From contig CALMUT010000152.1 in the NCBI GenBank assembly GCA_937872925.1, positions 1-46,484 of the forward strand: a stretch of DNA of 46,484 bases, in the 5' to 3' direction. This stretch comes from an uncultured Myxococcales bacterium. Lineage in GTDB: Bacteria; Myxococcota_A; Polyangia; Polyangiales; Polyangiaceae. Below the pieces are notes generated by a model. The model was not told the origin of the DNA, ran no database searches, and worked only from the letters and a program-made list of their open reading frames with translations. Every line of letters begins with the position of its first letter. Positions within the stretch are counted from its first letter, which is position 1. Positions 32,592 to 42,001 of this stretch are shown one piece after another. A program made the position numbers and the translations under genes.

Positions 32592-33156
32592 AGGCTCGTC
32601 TCACGCGCGCCCCTTGCGCACCTACGCGACCGCGGCATGTCTTGCTGCGTGTGCCGTGGCATGCGGGCCAAAGGCTGAGCCCGCCTCGCCATCGGGAAGC
32701 AAGCGGTTCGTTCCGCCAGGGGACGTATTGCCGAGTGCACACGCCCTTACCGGCGCGCCGGAGTGCGTCCAGGCGATGGCAGCAACGCGGCGGTGTTTCG
32801 TGGACCACATGACCGGGGCAAAAACGACAGAGCACGGGCAGTTCAGCTGCCCGCACGCCGACTCATGGGGTCGAGGGGATCTAGAGTTGGATGCGCGCAC
32901 CACGGGGCTGCCCTACAGCATGGAGTTCGCGTGGAACAAGGCGCTCAACTGCGCGTTCCAATTCAAAGCACCGCTCTCCGACGCGCAACAAGCAGCGCTC
33001 GAAGCGGCGAACGTCCGACTCGATTCCGGCAGGGGCAAGATCGAGAAGCTAGCCTTCGGCACCATCCCCCTGAGCCACCTTTTTTGCCTATCGGATTTGG
33101 AATTTGTGAAGCAGCTAGAGTGCGAGCAACCCCCGCCGGTTCTGTCAGCGAGGTGA
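32578..33156 (+). CDS. Small Cys-containing lipoprotein, unknown function
   Basis: A 192-residue exported protein with a lipoprotein signal (LAAC, Cys25, or AVAC, Cys29). The mature domain has about five Cys (ECVQAM, RRCFVDH, SCPHADS, NCAFQF, FCLSD, ECEQ), likely in disulfides, and no recognisable motif. The start ATG 32578 lies inside asnS, a 14-nt overlap in another frame, and the metallophosphoesterase begins 17 nt after its stop, so it is probably co-transcribed with both. Confidence 0.7.
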   Translation: MQPSEGSSHARPLRTYATAACLAACAVACGPKAEPASPSGSKRFVPPGDVLPSAHALTGAPECVQAMAATRRCFVDHMTGAKTTEHGQFSCPHADSWGRGDLELDARTTGLPYSMEFAWNKALNCAFQFKAPLSDAQQAALEAANVRLDSGRGKIEKLAFGTIPLSHLFCLSDLEFVKQLECEQPPPVLSAR

Positions 33157-33173
33157 CCTGCTAGACTCGCGCC

Positions 33174-34700
33174 ATGAAGCGGAGCCGCGCGCTACTTTCG
33201 ATTCTCTGGATTTCCGTCTGCGCAGGCTGCGGCGACGACGAAAGGCTCACCGAAGTCGCTCCCCTGCCCCCGCTGAGCGAAGCGCCGCTGACGACCGAGC
33301 GCACGCTCGTGCCCGTGCACGCCTTCGAGGAAGCCGACCTAGACAAGAACGTTCAAGTGCCCGAAGCCATGAATGCATTCTTGGAGCAAGGCTATGGCGA
33401 GACGAAGTTTGGTCCGGGAGAGCCGGTGCTCAAACTCACATTGGACGGCGCCAAGCCGCCAGCCGACGGAAAAACGCCTAAGCTGCTGACGCGTTTCGTA
33501 CACCTTGCGGATATCCAACTGGCGGACGACGAATCCCCGGCCCGCTTTGCAGCGCTGGACTTTCCGCTCTTTTCTAGTCCGTACCGCCCCCAGGAAGGCC
33601 ACGAGTGCCACATCCTGAACGCGGCGGTGCGCACCATCAATCGCGTGCACGAGGACACGCCCGTCGAATTCGTGATCTTGGGCGGAGACAACGTCGACAG
33701 CGCCCAACAGAACGAGCACGAGTGGTTGCTCAAGCTACTCAGCGGGGCCGCAAGGGTCGAGTGCGACTCTGGCAACAACGACGACCCAGTGCCGGGCCCC
33801 GGCAACGATCCCAAAGACGCCCTCTCTCCCGAGGGTCTGGCCATGCCGTGGCTATGGGTCACTGGCAACCACGACGTGCTGGTACAGGGTATCACCCCCA
33901 TCGCGGAACTGAGCGACCGCGCCGTCGGCGACGAAGCGCCCTTTGGAGCGCGGGACTGGTCCAAACCAGGCGGCCCGATCACCCGCGACGTGGTCGTGCC
34001 CGACAAACAGCGCCTCCCCCTCACGGTGAAGCAGATCTTGGAAGGCATTGCCAGCGACGGCGACGGGCACGGCATCGATGACAGCGTGATCGCACGGGAC
34101 AAAGCCAACTTCGTCTACGATCTGCCGAACGCGCCGATCCGCATGCTTGTGATCGACTCGGCCACTGCCCTGGGCGGCGCCGAAGGCGTGATCACCCAGA
34201 CGGACGTTTCGAATTTCATCCGCCCTGCCATCGAACAGGCAAAGCTGGACAAGAAGTGGGTCATCCTAGCGTCCCACCACAGCTCCAACACGCTGGCGGA
34301 CGGAACCCTCGGCGGTAAGGTGCAGCCGGGCGCGCTGAGCGAAGACGAATGGCGCAGCTTCCTAGGCAGCTACGACAACGTGCTGGCGCACTTGACGGGC
34401 CATTCGCACATCCACCGCGTGCATGTTCGACAGGGCACGGGTGCGGCGCCGTACTTCGAGCTCATTACCGCCGCTCTCGCGGACTATCCGAATCAAATGC
34501 GCTTGATTGAAGTATGGGATACGGACAATGGCTACGTCATGCTGCGGGCGATCAACCTGGACTACTCCACGGAGGGCGATCCCATCGCCGAAGACGGGCG
34601 CAAGCGTTCCGTCGTAGACTTGACCAGCGGGTGGATCGAAGACGCCAGCGGAGCCGCCGACGACCGCAACGTCGAGTTGTACGTGAAGAGCGCGTTTTGA
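33174..34700 (+). CDS. Metallophosphoesterase lipoprotein
   Basis: A 508-residue exported calcineurin-like phosphoesterase. The signal peptide ends in CAGC (Cys19). Metal-ligand motifs follow in order: HLADIQLAD (110-118; the usual DxH of block I is here Asp113-x-Gln115), GGDNVD (170-175), GNHD (231-234), SHHSS with His368/His369, and GHSHIH (409-414). The di-metal site is therefore nearly complete, with a His-to-Gln change in the first ligand pair. It should hydrolyse a phosphoester outside the cytoplasm; the substrate is unknown. It lies 17 nt after the 32578 lipoprotein. I believe Gln variants exist in subfamilies of this superfamily. Confidence 0.85.
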   Translation: MKRSRALLSILWISVCAGCGDDERLTEVAPLPPLSEAPLTTERTLVPVHAFEEADLDKNVQVPEAMNAFLEQGYGETKFGPGEPVLKLTLDGAKPPADGKTPKLLTRFVHLADIQLADDESPARFAALDFPLFSSPYRPQEGHECHILNAAVRTINRVHEDTPVEFVILGGDNVDSAQQNEHEWLLKLLSGAARVECDSGNNDDPVPGPGNDPKDALSPEGLAMPWLWVTGNHDVLVQGITPIAELSDRAVGDEAPFGARDWSKPGGPITRDVVVPDKQRLPLTVKQILEGIASDGDGHGIDDSVIARDKANFVYDLPNAPIRMLVIDSATALGGAEGVITQTDVSNFIRPAIEQAKLDKKWVILASHHSSNTLADGTLGGKVQPGALSEDEWRSFLGSYDNVLAHLTGHSHIHRVHVRQGTGAAPYFELITAALADYPNQMRLIEVWDTDNGYVMLRAINLDYSTEGDPIAEDGRKRSVVDLTSGWIEDASGAADDRNVELYVKSAF

Positions 34701-34761
34701 AGACTCAGGCCGCGTTGGAAGCGACGAACACCGCGCAACGTCTGCCCGCGGCTCGCGCGCG

Positions 34762-35997
34762 CTAGAACCTGCCCCGAAGCCCTATTTCCGACGGCAGTCG
34801 CCCGGTGTGGGGAACAATTTCCGTGCGGGAGCCCGAGTTGACAATGGCGTAAATGCCCGCTCCCGTCAGCACCGCGCCCAGGGGCAAGGTGATGGCACCT
34901 GCGGTGCACAGCCCCTTCTTGTCGTCGCTTGGACAACCAATTGCCAAAAATGCAACGCCGGCAATGGTAGCGACGCCACCAAAGGTCGCGCCGTTGATCC
35001 CAAGCACCAGCAGCCCCGTTTTGCGTTTGTAGCCTTTCACCGTCAGGGGCGCGTCGGCCAGGTGTTCACGCAGGTCTGGAACCTCCACGACGTGATCTTG
35101 CTGCAAGAAGCCCGCGTCGGACTTCATGCTCACGGGCATCACCGGATCGATGAACTTCTGACACGGCGTCTTGCACAGCGTGCGATCGCCCACCATCACT
35201 TCCCATTCCGTGTCCGTTTCACCCGTTGCAAAGGCAACCTTCATGGTGCCCTCCGGGGCGCGGTCGCGCAGAGTTTTCGGTAGCGGCGCCAAGAACATTT
35301 GCACGGGCGAGCGGCACTCGGCGTGTGGCGCTTGGTCCGTGGCGTCACTACAAAGCGTTGGGTTCCCTGCCTCACGCATGACGGATTCCGAACTTTGAGT
35401 TTTCGCTCCCGTGCCAGCTCCCATTACGGACGCACCGCCGCCCGCGCTGAGGGTGCCGCCCGAGCGCAGCTTGAAGGCGCCGATGGAAAGCGCACTCACC
35501 ACATGGGTGGCGCCGCTACAGTTCGGGTCCCGCTCCACGCTGTTGAAATCATGGCCGGAAAGCTCGAGCTGGCCGCTGACGGTGGTCTGCACGGCGATGC
35601 GACCCGAACGCGCGAGCTCACCCTCAAGCTGCACGGCGCCCAAGGGCAGCTTGGCGTACAGCTCATCCGCGTCGCGGATCTCCAAGGTGTCCGTCGACGT
35701 CGTGGTGCGCCGCCAACCGTAGCCACCGCGCACCCGACACTGAGGAAGCAGTTTCATTTCGCAGCCGGCGTACTGCACCACGACGCCGCCTTCGCGTAGG
35801 CGCGCTTCTAGATTCGCTTTTTCCGAAGCGGGCCACTCCGTGACGAGGGGGTTCTCGGCGCCTCCCGCAATCTTGCACTTGGTCTGCTCCGTGGGCATCT
35901 CCGGTGCTTTCGCCCGAGGCGCCAGCGACCCGCCCCCACAACCCGCGATCATCAGCACAAGGCCCAAGTTGACAACGCGCAAGCCGGACATCGTCAC
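34762..35997 (-). CDS. Lipoprotein with C-terminal membrane segments, unknown function
   Basis: A 411-residue protein with a lipoprotein signal (MIAGC, Cys20). Residues 40-290 are a soluble domain with paired Cys (CEMKLLPQC, CKTPC) and repeats of short beta strands; about 325-385 contains two hydrophobic segments around GLLVLGINGATFGGVATIAG and the Gly-rich stretch before the C-terminus. I have the impression that such proteins, with a PEGA-like or surface domain, are common in Polyangia, but I cannot name this one. It converges with the metallophosphoesterase and is divergent from the 36189 lipoprotein. Confidence 0.65.
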   Translation of the reverse strand: MTMSGLRVVNLGLVLMIAGCGGGSLAPRAKAPEMPTEQTKCKIAGGAENPLVTEWPASEKANLEARLREGGVVVQYAGCEMKLLPQCRVRGGYGWRRTTTSTDTLEIRDADELYAKLPLGAVQLEGELARSGRIAVQTTVSGQLELSGHDFNSVERDPNCSGATHVVSALSIGAFKLRSGGTLSAGGGASVMGAGTGAKTQSSESVMREAGNPTLCSDATDQAPHAECRSPVQMFLAPLPKTLRDRAPEGTMKVAFATGETDTEWEVMVGDRTLCKTPCQKFIDPVMPVSMKSDAGFLQQDHVVEVPDLREHLADAPLTVKGYKRKTGLLVLGINGATFGGVATIAGVAFLAIGCPSDDKKGLCTAGAITLPLGAVLTGAGIYAIVNSGSRTEIVPHTGRLPSEIGLRGRF

Positions 35998-36093
35998 TAG
36001 CCTACCATCGGTCGCGCGCTGACCGTGAACCCGTGGTTACGGAGCATCCCCGTCTCGCCAGGCCACCCCATGCCGGCAGTGGAGACAGGCTGC

Positions 36094-36115
36094 GCTTGAC
36101 TCTCTCGAATCAAGC
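36094..36115. repeat. Imperfect palindrome upstream of the 36189 lipoprotein
   Basis: GCTTGACTC (36094-36102) and GAATCAAGC (36107-36115) pair with one mismatch around a 4-nt loop. It lies in the 191-nt gap between divergent lipoprotein genes, 74 nt before the 36189 start. The half-site GCTTGAC recurs at 3952. It may be an operator; chance is not excluded. Confidence 0.3.
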
Positions 36116-36188
36116 CACAGGAGGTCCCGGCCGCTTGCCCGCGTCAGCGATGGGAACTCCGGCACGAGGCGTGCAGAGCTGCGCCAGC

Positions 36189-37067
36189 ATGAACTTACGG
36201 ATCCTTGTAATAGCGGGCGTCTTCTGTTTGGCATGCGGCAGCTCGGGGCAATCGAATGCGCCGGGCGCCGGTGGGAGCGCGGGCGCCAGTGGCAGCGCGG
36301 GCACGGCCGGTCAGGCGGGAGCCGGGGCAAGTGGCGGCAGCGCCGGCGCAGGCCCGGAAACGCTGAGCATCGTGCTCCGAAGCAGCACCGCCAGCTATGC
36401 GCATCAAGATCAGTTGGCGTCCCAAACGGCCGTGAACGTGCAGGCTGGTGTGCGTTCTTTGGCGCTCATCGACGACCAGGGCGACAGCTGGACGTTGTTC
36501 GAAGCCGGAGCAGACGCGAAACCAGTGAGCTACGACGATGGCGCCGCCACCCACTTGACCGCACTGTCGGCAAGCCAGCTACGCCCCGGGCACTACGTGC
36601 GCGCGCGCCTGGTCCAAGACTGGTCGCGCCTCACCGTCGACGCGACGCGCCACGAACTCACGCAGAAGACCCCAGGCAGCTTGGAGATCTTGCAGATCAC
36701 TTCGGAGGGCACGACCCTGGGCGGTAAGACCTACGCGGCCGGCGACTTCGAACACACGTTCACGGCTGCCGGCGGCGCGGAGTCATTCAGCGGGACCGCG
36801 CCGATCCCGGCGAAGAGCATGACTGCCGAAGCCGAGGCCATTGTCGAAAATGGAGCGTGGGCCGTGTACTTCCCGCTGGATTTGACCGTGACGCCGTCCA
36901 GCCTGGGCACCCTGACCGTTACGGCCAACATGCACCGCGCGTTCCGCTGGACGGACACTCCGGCGCTCGGGTACTCCACTGAGATCTACGATATCGCGCC
37001 GCCGCTCTACGAGTGGGTCAGGCAGTTTGGCGCCAACCGCTTCGACCTACAGCTTTCGGCGCCCTAG
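36189..37067 (+). CDS. Ser/Gly/Ala-linker lipoprotein with one DUF4382-like domain
   Basis: A 292-residue lipoprotein (CLAC, Cys16) with a Ser/Gly/Ala linker at about 20-55 and one soluble beta-rich domain. Blocks such as LSIVLRSSTASYAHQDQ, VRSLALIDDQGDSWTLFEAG, LRPGHYVRARLVQDWSR and ADFEHTFTAAGG suggest a beta-sandwich; the GHYxxARL-type step resembles DUF4382 proteins, but this is a weak call. The open frame extends upstream to 36033; I use ATG 36189, whose N-terminus is a clean signal peptide. Divergent from the 34762 lipoprotein. The function is unknown. Confidence 0.65.
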   Translation: MNLRILVIAGVFCLACGSSGQSNAPGAGGSAGASGSAGTAGQAGAGASGGSAGAGPETLSIVLRSSTASYAHQDQLASQTAVNVQAGVRSLALIDDQGDSWTLFEAGADAKPVSYDDGAATHLTALSASQLRPGHYVRARLVQDWSRLTVDATRHELTQKTPGSLEILQITSEGTTLGGKTYAAGDFEHTFTAAGGAESFSGTAPIPAKSMTAEAEAIVENGAWAVYFPLDLTVTPSSLGTLTVTANMHRAFRWTDTPALGYSTEIYDIAPPLYEWVRQFGANRFDLQLSAP

Positions 37068-37212
37068 TTCGGCGCCTGCCAGGGGAATGCCTCGCGCCGG
37101 GTCCAGCCCGATCGGCCCCGGCCGCCATGGCTAGCGCGATCCGTCGATTTCATGGGAAGAAGGAAGCGGCTGTCCCCGTAGAGGGGGCCAGCGACTCCAC
37201 AAGGAACCTCCC

Positions 37213-37572
37213 ATGCAGCCAATGCCCCCGCAGCAGCCGTACCCACAACATGCCCCCATGCAACCCGCCATGCCCATGGGCCCGAGCGTCGCGGTGGCGG
37301 CTCGGGAGCCAAAGCGCAACTTGGTGCTGATGGCGATCGGCGCGTTCCTACTGCTGATCGGGTTCTTGGTCTTCTGCCTGTTTGCCTACAACCTGTGGCA
37401 GTACCTGACCGTAGAAGATCGCTTCACCACGCTGCCGAGCTACGCACGCGCTTTTGCGGTCGAGATCGTGCAGAAGGCTGCCATGAAGCGCATGATGGTG
37501 TTTGGACCGGTCTCCGGCTTCTTCGGTCTCGTCGGCCTGGTGCTGGCGGGTCTCGGCTTGCGCAAGAAGTAG
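37213..37572 (+). CDS. Small membrane protein with Pro/Gln/Met-rich N-terminus
   Basis: A 119-residue protein. Residues 1-24 are rich in Pro, Gln and Met, followed by a short basic stretch and two transmembrane segments (about 37-60 and 95-116), ending LRKK. AAGGAA (37200-37205) sits about seven bases before ATG 37213. The Pro/Gln-rich cytoplasmic tail and paired helices are a common design for bacterial proteins of unknown function; I cannot say more. Confidence 0.7.
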   Translation: MQPMPPQQPYPQHAPMQPAMPMGPSVAVAAREPKRNLVLMAIGAFLLLIGFLVFCLFAYNLWQYLTVEDRFTTLPSYARAFAVEIVQKAAMKRMMVFGPVSGFFGLVGLVLAGLGLRKK

Positions 37573-37589
37573 CGGCCAGCTCCTGCAAG

Positions 37590-38084
37590 ATGCTGCGGCC
37601 CGCGCTATCGCTTCGGCAGATCGAACCTGCGGATGATGCCGCCATGGCGCGCATCATCCGCAGCGTGATGCCCGAGTTCGGCGCCGTCGGCGACGGCTAC
37701 GCCATCTTGGACCCTGAAGTCGACGCAATGAGCGCGGCCTATGCGGCGCCACGTAATGCGTACTGGGTGGTGTGCCGCGAGGGCATTGTCGTTGGCGGCG
37801 GCGGCTACGGGCCACTAGCTGGTGGAGACGCGAACACTGCGGAGCTCCGAAAGATGTACTTCCTGCGAGAGGCGCGCGGGCTCGGGGCCGGCAAGGCGCT
37901 CTTGACGCAGTGTTTGCAGGGCGCCATCAGCGACGGCTTTCGTCGCATGTACTTGGAGACGCTGCAGCATATGGACGCCGCCCAAGCGCTGTACGAGCGC
38001 TTTGGATTTCGTCGGCTGAGCGAAGCGCGGGGCTGTACCGGGCATTTCGGCTGCAATGCATGGTACGAAAAGGAACTCACGTGA
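37590..38084 (+). CDS. GNAT family N-acetyltransferase
   Basis: A 164-residue acetyl-CoA-dependent acetyltransferase. The acetyl-CoA-binding motif A is KMYFLREARGLGAGKALL (about 86-103), containing R-G-L-G-A-G, and motif B is YLETLQHMDAAQALYERFGF. The substrate (small molecule or protein N-terminus) is unknown. ATG 37590 is chosen, 17 nt after the stop of the small membrane protein; the open frame runs further upstream across that gene. Same strand as its neighbour, so they may share a transcript. Confidence 0.85.
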   Translation: MLRPALSLRQIEPADDAAMARIIRSVMPEFGAVGDGYAILDPEVDAMSAAYAAPRNAYWVVCREGIVVGGGGYGPLAGGDANTAELRKMYFLREARGLGAGKALLTQCLQGAISDGFRRMYLETLQHMDAAQALYERFGFRRLSEARGCTGHFGCNAWYEKELT

Positions 38085-38132
38085 TTTCTGTGGCAGTGCA
38101 CTGCGCCACGAAGTGCTAGGTTTGCGCCCCCG

Positions 38133-39428
38133 GTGTCCGCGCCCGCCCGATCCAATAACGCCTCCCGCGCCTCCGAACCGGAGGTGTCGCGCCCGGCCAG
38201 CTGGCGGCCACTGGGCACGCAGCCGGCCAGATCACGACCCAAAAGCTCGCGGCCCGCCAGCTCACGACCCCACGGCTCCAAGCCGGCCTGGCGCATGGCG
38301 AGCGAACCGCCGCCGCCAGAAGCGGTTGGGGATTACCGGATCCTGTACAAGCTCTCGTCCGGAGGCACGTCGTCGGTCTTCGTCGCGGCTCAGCCTGCGC
38401 AGGGCGATGGCGTCGTGGCAGTAAAGCTCCTCGACAAGATCGATCGCGACGAACGGGGCTTGCTCACTTTTCAAGCCGAAGCCCGTGTCACCACAAGCCT
38501 CACCCATGAAAACGTCGTGCGCACCCTGGAGTTCGGCGACCACGAGGGCGTGCCGTTCTTGGTGATGGAGCTGATTTTGGGCGGCTCCCTCGCAGAATTG
38601 ATCGCCGCTCAGAAGCGCCACGAGCGGCAGCTGGACCCCTGGCTTGCCAGCTTCATTGTGGAACAGGCCGCGCGCGGTTTGCACCACGCGCACGAGCTCC
38701 GGGACGGCTCCGGCAAGCCCATCGACCTCGTGCACCGTGACATCTCTCCGCAAAACATCCTGATGTCCTTCGAGGGTCGCGTCGCCCTTTCGGATTTCGG
38801 CATTGCGAAGTTCTCAGACCGCGGCATGACGACCGCGCGCGGGCTATTGAAGGGGCGTTTCGCTTATATGTCTCCTGAGCACGCGCGCGGGGACAAGCTG
38901 GACCGCCGATCCGATCTATTCTCCCTTGGCATTGTGCTCTTCGAAGCCCTGACTCTGGAACGCGTTTTTGACGCAAAGAGTGCCGGTGACTCCATTTTGC
39001 AGCTACTGCATATGAAACGCGTCGACCCGGGCGCGATCCGACCCGATGTGCCGAAACAGCTCTCGGAGTTGGTTGCCAAGGCTTGCGCTTCGGACCCGAC
39101 GCAGCGCTTCAGCAGCGCACTGGAGATGGCCGAAGCACTGCGTACGCTGCGCGAGGCAGCGGGCGCGGAGACGCACGCCGGCGATGTGGGCGAGCTGATT
39201 GCGAAACACTTCCAGCAACGCCATGCGCATCTGCAAAGCACCCTTGCGGAGTTCGGCCGCGAACAAAAGTCAAGCCACCCCGCGCCCGCATCCGCCCAAC
39301 GCTTAGTCGCCGCGCGCACCCGGTCGGAACAGCCAGCGCCGTCCCAATTCAGCCTCGGGCTGTTCATGCTGGGGCTGTGTACCGCTTTGGTAGTGATCGG
39401 ATGCGTGGTCTTTTTCGTCTCACGCTGA
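38133..39428 (+). CDS. Hanks-type Ser/Thr kinase with C-terminal membrane anchor
   Basis: A 431-residue receptor-like kinase. An N-terminal stretch (about 10-55) is rich in Ser, Arg, Pro and Ala with degenerate SRPAS-type repeats. The kinase domain spans about 66-345: glycine loop LSSGGTSSVFVA (74-85), Lys98 in VAVKLL, HRDISPQN (201-208), DFG (221-223) and SPE in MSPEHARGD (247-249). A linker leads to one transmembrane segment near the C-terminus (about 407-429). No extracellular sensor domain follows, so signal input is unclear. I use GTG 38133; ATG 38295 would omit the repeat tail. An intrinsic terminator shared with ahcY follows. Confidence 0.9.
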   Translation: MSAPARSNNASRASEPEVSRPASWRPLGTQPARSRPKSSRPASSRPHGSKPAWRMASEPPPPEAVGDYRILYKLSSGGTSSVFVAAQPAQGDGVVAVKLLDKIDRDERGLLTFQAEARVTTSLTHENVVRTLEFGDHEGVPFLVMELILGGSLAELIAAQKRHERQLDPWLASFIVEQAARGLHHAHELRDGSGKPIDLVHRDISPQNILMSFEGRVALSDFGIAKFSDRGMTTARGLLKGRFAYMSPEHARGDKLDRRSDLFSLGIVLFEALTLERVFDAKSAGDSILQLLHMKRVDPGAIRPDVPKQLSELVAKACASDPTQRFSSALEMAEALRTLREAAGAETHAGDVGELIAKHFQQRHAHLQSTLAEFGREQKSSHPAPASAQRLVAARTRSEQPAPSQFSLGLFMLGLCTALVVIGCVVFFVSR

Positions 39429-39456
39429 CGACGCCCCGTCCAAAGGCGACTCCATA

Positions 39457-39490
39457 GAAAAACGGCGCGGACCCGAGGGTCCACGCCGTC
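39457..39490. terminator. Bidirectional intrinsic terminator between kinase and ahcY
   Basis: ACGGCGCGGACC (39462-39473) pairs with GGTCCACGCCGT (39478-39489) with one mismatch and a 4-nt loop. On the minus strand the stem is followed by TTTTTCTA (complement of 39455-39461), a good T tract for ahcY, whose stop is about 48 nt before. On the plus strand the T run is weak (CTTTC), so kinase termination there is less certain. Confidence 0.75.
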
Positions 39491-39536
39491 TTTCACAGCC
39501 ACTTCGCTTGCTGGGGTCCAGCGCGCGAGAAGCCCG

Positions 39537-40976
39537 TTAGTAGCGGTAGTGTTCGGGCTTGAACGGCCCGTCCACTTCCACGCCGATGTAGTCCGCCTGC
39601 TCTTTGGACAGCTTGGTGAGCTTTGCGCCCAACTTGCCCAAGTGCAGCCGCGCCACCTCTTCGTCGAGCTTCTTGTCCAGCACGTACACACCAACGTTGC
39701 GCTTGTTCTTCCACAAGTCGATCTGCGCCAGGGTCTGGTTGGTGAAGGAGTTGCTCATCACGAAGCTGGGGTGCCCGGTGGCACATCCCAGGTTCACCAG
39801 GCGACCTTCGGCCAAGAGGAAGATGGAGTGACCATCCGGGAAGGTGAACATGTCGACCTGGGGCTTGATGTTCGTGCGCTTGATGCCCGGGTACTTCATC
39901 AGGTTGCTCACCTGGATCTCGTTGTCGAAGTGCCCAATGTTGCAGACCACGGCTTGGTCCTTCATCTTCGCCATGTGCTCGACGGTGATGATGTCCTTGT
40001 TGCCGGTCGTCGTGACGAAGATATCGGCGAAAGGCAGAGCATCCTCGACCGTCACCACCTTGTAGCCCGTCATGCACGCTTGCAGCGCACAGATCGGGTC
40101 GATCTCCGTGACGCAAACTTGTGCATGATGCCCGGCGAGCGCCTGGGCGGAGCCCTTGCCCACGTCACCGAAGCCGCAGACCACGGCGGTCTTGCCGGCG
40201 ATCATCAGATCCAGAGCGCGCTTGATGGCGTCCACCAAGGACTCGCGGCAACCGTAGACGTTATCGAACTTGCTCTTGGTCACTGAGTCGTTGACGTTGA
40301 TAGCGGGGAACAGAAGCTCACCCTTCTTTTGCATTTCGTACAGCCGGTGCACCCCCGTCGTCGTCTCTTCAGAGACGCCGACGATGTCTGCCACCACTTT
40401 GTGCCAGTGCTTGGGGTCTTCCTTCTGCACGCGCTTGAGCAGCTTGTTGACCAACTGCAGTTCTTCATTGTCCGTGGGCTCGTCCAGCAGCTTCGGGTTT
40501 TTCTCCGCGTAGTAGCCGCGATGAATGAGCAGCGTGGCGTCTCCGCCGTCGTCCACGATCAACTGCGGACCCTTGCCGTTCGGCCACGTCAGCATGCGAT
40601 ACGTAAAGTCCCAGTACTCCTCCAGGGTTTCGCCCTTGAACGCAAACACGGGCGTGTCGGTGGCTGCAATAGCCGCCGCTGCATGATCCTGCGTCGAGAA
40701 AATGTTGCAGGAAGCCCAGCGCACGTCCGCGCCCAGGTCCTTCAGCGTCTCGATCAGCACAGCCGTCTGAATCGTCATATGCAGCGAACCGCTGACGCGC
40801 ACGCCCTTGAGGGGCTTTTCCGGACCGTACTTCTCGCGAGTGGCCATCAAGCCCGGCATCTCCTTTTCGGCGATGGCGATCTCTTTGCGACCGAAGTCCG
40901 CCAGGCCCATGTCCTTGACGAAGTAGTCCTTGCCACTGGTTTTGTTGTTGTCGGTAACTGAAACGCTTTGAGTCAT
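39537..40976 (-). CDS. ahcY: Adenosylhomocysteinase (SAH hydrolase)
   Basis: A 479-residue NAD-dependent enzyme cleaving S-adenosylhomocysteine to homocysteine and adenosine. Family blocks: [16 protein letters not shown] (63-78), [12 protein letters not shown] (91-102), SVTKSKFDN with Lys235 and Asp239, the NAD-binding GFGDVGKGS (268-276), [18 protein letters not shown], and the C-terminal FKPEHYRY. Length and ends are normal for the bacterial form. Its ATG overlaps the stop of the ArsR-methyltransferase gene by 4 nt, so it is translated from the same message and probably controlled by that regulator. The intrinsic terminator at 39457-39490 follows. Confidence 0.98.
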   Translation of the reverse strand: MTQSVSVTDNNKTSGKDYFVKDMGLADFGRKEIAIAEKEMPGLMATREKYGPEKPLKGVRVSGSLHMTIQTAVLIETLKDLGADVRWASCNIFSTQDHAAAAIAATDTPVFAFKGETLEEYWDFTYRMLTWPNGKGPQLIVDDGGDATLLIHRGYYAEKNPKLLDEPTDNEELQLVNKLLKRVQKEDPKHWHKVVADIVGVSEETTTGVHRLYEMQKKGELLFPAINVNDSVTKSKFDNVYGCRESLVDAIKRALDLMIAGKTAVVCGFGDVGKGSAQALAGHHAQVCVTEIDPICALQACMTGYKVVTVEDALPFADIFVTTTGNKDIITVEHMAKMKDQAVVCNIGHFDNEIQVSNLMKYPGIKRTNIKPQVDMFTFPDGHSIFLLAEGRLVNLGCATGHPSFVMSNSFTNQTLAQIDLWKNKRNVGVYVLDKKLDEEVARLHLGKLGAKLTKLSKEQADYIGVEVDGPFKPEHYRY

Positions 40977-41992
40977 GTTCTTTTCTTCCCGTTCTCTCGA
41001 GCCGCCCCGCGGCTATCCATCGTTTGAGGTGTCGGGGCAACGACAGAGCGTGTACCCACGACGTAGATCCATTTGAGGTGTGCGTCCGGGCCGGAGCGCA
41101 CTAGCCCGTGCGGAATATCCGCAGAACGCACCTCTTGAAGCCCGGCGTCTTGGGCGAAGCTCGTGAGCTCCGCCTTGGAAAAGCCTAGCCACAAATCCGC
41201 GAGCTCGTCGCTGAGCCGTTCGTCGTCGTGACGAGCGTAGTCGATGACCAGCACCTTGCCACCGGGGCGCGCCAGCCGGGCAAGCTCCGCAAAGGCCGGG
41301 CGCGGGCGCGGCGCGTGGTGCAGCATCCGCGCGGCAACGACTAGATCCGCGTCGAAGGAGTCTGTTGCGGACCCGACGTCTCCTTCTTGCAGCTCTACGT
41401 TGGTGTAGCCGCGGGCCGCAATCCGCTCCCGTGCCCGTTCGAGTTGCGCCGCACTCCGATCCAATGCGACCACGCGTCGGAAAAGCGGCGCAAGTACATC
41501 GAGCAACTCCCCCGCTCCGGTGCCCGCGTCCACGGCCAGCTCGGCTGAGCTCAGCAGCCCCGCGAAGGCATGCAAGTAGGCCGGCAAGTTCGGAGAGATG
41601 CTGATCTCGGCATTGCCCGGGCGCGAGAAGTACTCCCGCGCTTTGGCGTCTCTGCGCGCGACGACCGCCGCGACGCGCTCCATGCTGCCGTCCTCGGAAC
41701 AGAGCTTGCGACCCGCGCTGAGCGCATCCATGACCACGGGGTCGGAGCGCACTTCAGGCGCCAAATGCACGAAGATGCGTGTGCCGTCCTTCCTGTCAGA
41801 CAGCAGGCCCGCTTGGCGTAGGGGTGATGCGTGTCGCGAAACGTTGGGTTGCGGTTCCCCCAGCACTTCTGCGAGCTCACCCACGGACAGCTCCTCGGCC
41901 GCCGATAGGGCGAGCAGCCGCAGGCGGTTGGGATCGGCCAGCAGACGATAGAGCTGCCAGCGCTCCTCGGTCTGGGGGTGGGCAAGAACCAT
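40973..41992 (-). CDS. ArsR-family regulator fused to a SAM-dependent methyltransferase domain (SahR-like)
   Basis: A 339-residue protein. Residues about 10-85 form an ArsR-type winged helix ([19 protein letters not shown], then [26 protein letters not shown]). Residues about 140-300 are a class I methyltransferase fold with motif [12 protein letters not shown] (154-164). This architecture matches SahR, the SAH-responsive repressor of methionine-cycle genes in several Proteobacteria, and its coupling to ahcY by a 4-nt overlap fits. The start is ATG 41992; an in-frame ATG at 42022 lies upstream but would put the promoter -10 box inside the coding region. No Shine-Dalgarno precedes 41992, and the predicted transcription start is about 3 nt before it, suggesting a near-leaderless message. 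Confidence 0.88.
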   Translation of the reverse strand: MVLAHPQTEERWQLYRLLADPNRLRLLALSAAEELSVGELAEVLGEPQPNVSRHASPLRQAGLLSDRKDGTRIFVHLAPEVRSDPVVMDALSAGRKLCSEDGSMERVAAVVARRDAKAREYFSRPGNAEISISPNLPAYLHAFAGLLSSAELAVDAGTGAGELLDVLAPLFRRVVALDRSAAQLERARERIAARGYTNVELQEGDVGSATDSFDADLVVAARMLHHAPRPRPAFAELARLARPGGKVLVIDYARHDDERLSDELADLWLGFSKAELTSFAQDAGLQEVRSADIPHGLVRSGPDAHLKWIYVVGTRSVVAPTPQTMDSRGAARENGKKRT

Positions 41993-42001
41993 GGGCGGGG
42001 A

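Noticed and set aside
40970..40980. A SAH riboswitch before ahcY
   Set aside because: The ahcY start overlaps the upstream gene by 4 nt, so there is no leader to hold an aptamer. Control is better explained by the ArsR-methyltransferase protein and the palindrome at 42008-42029.
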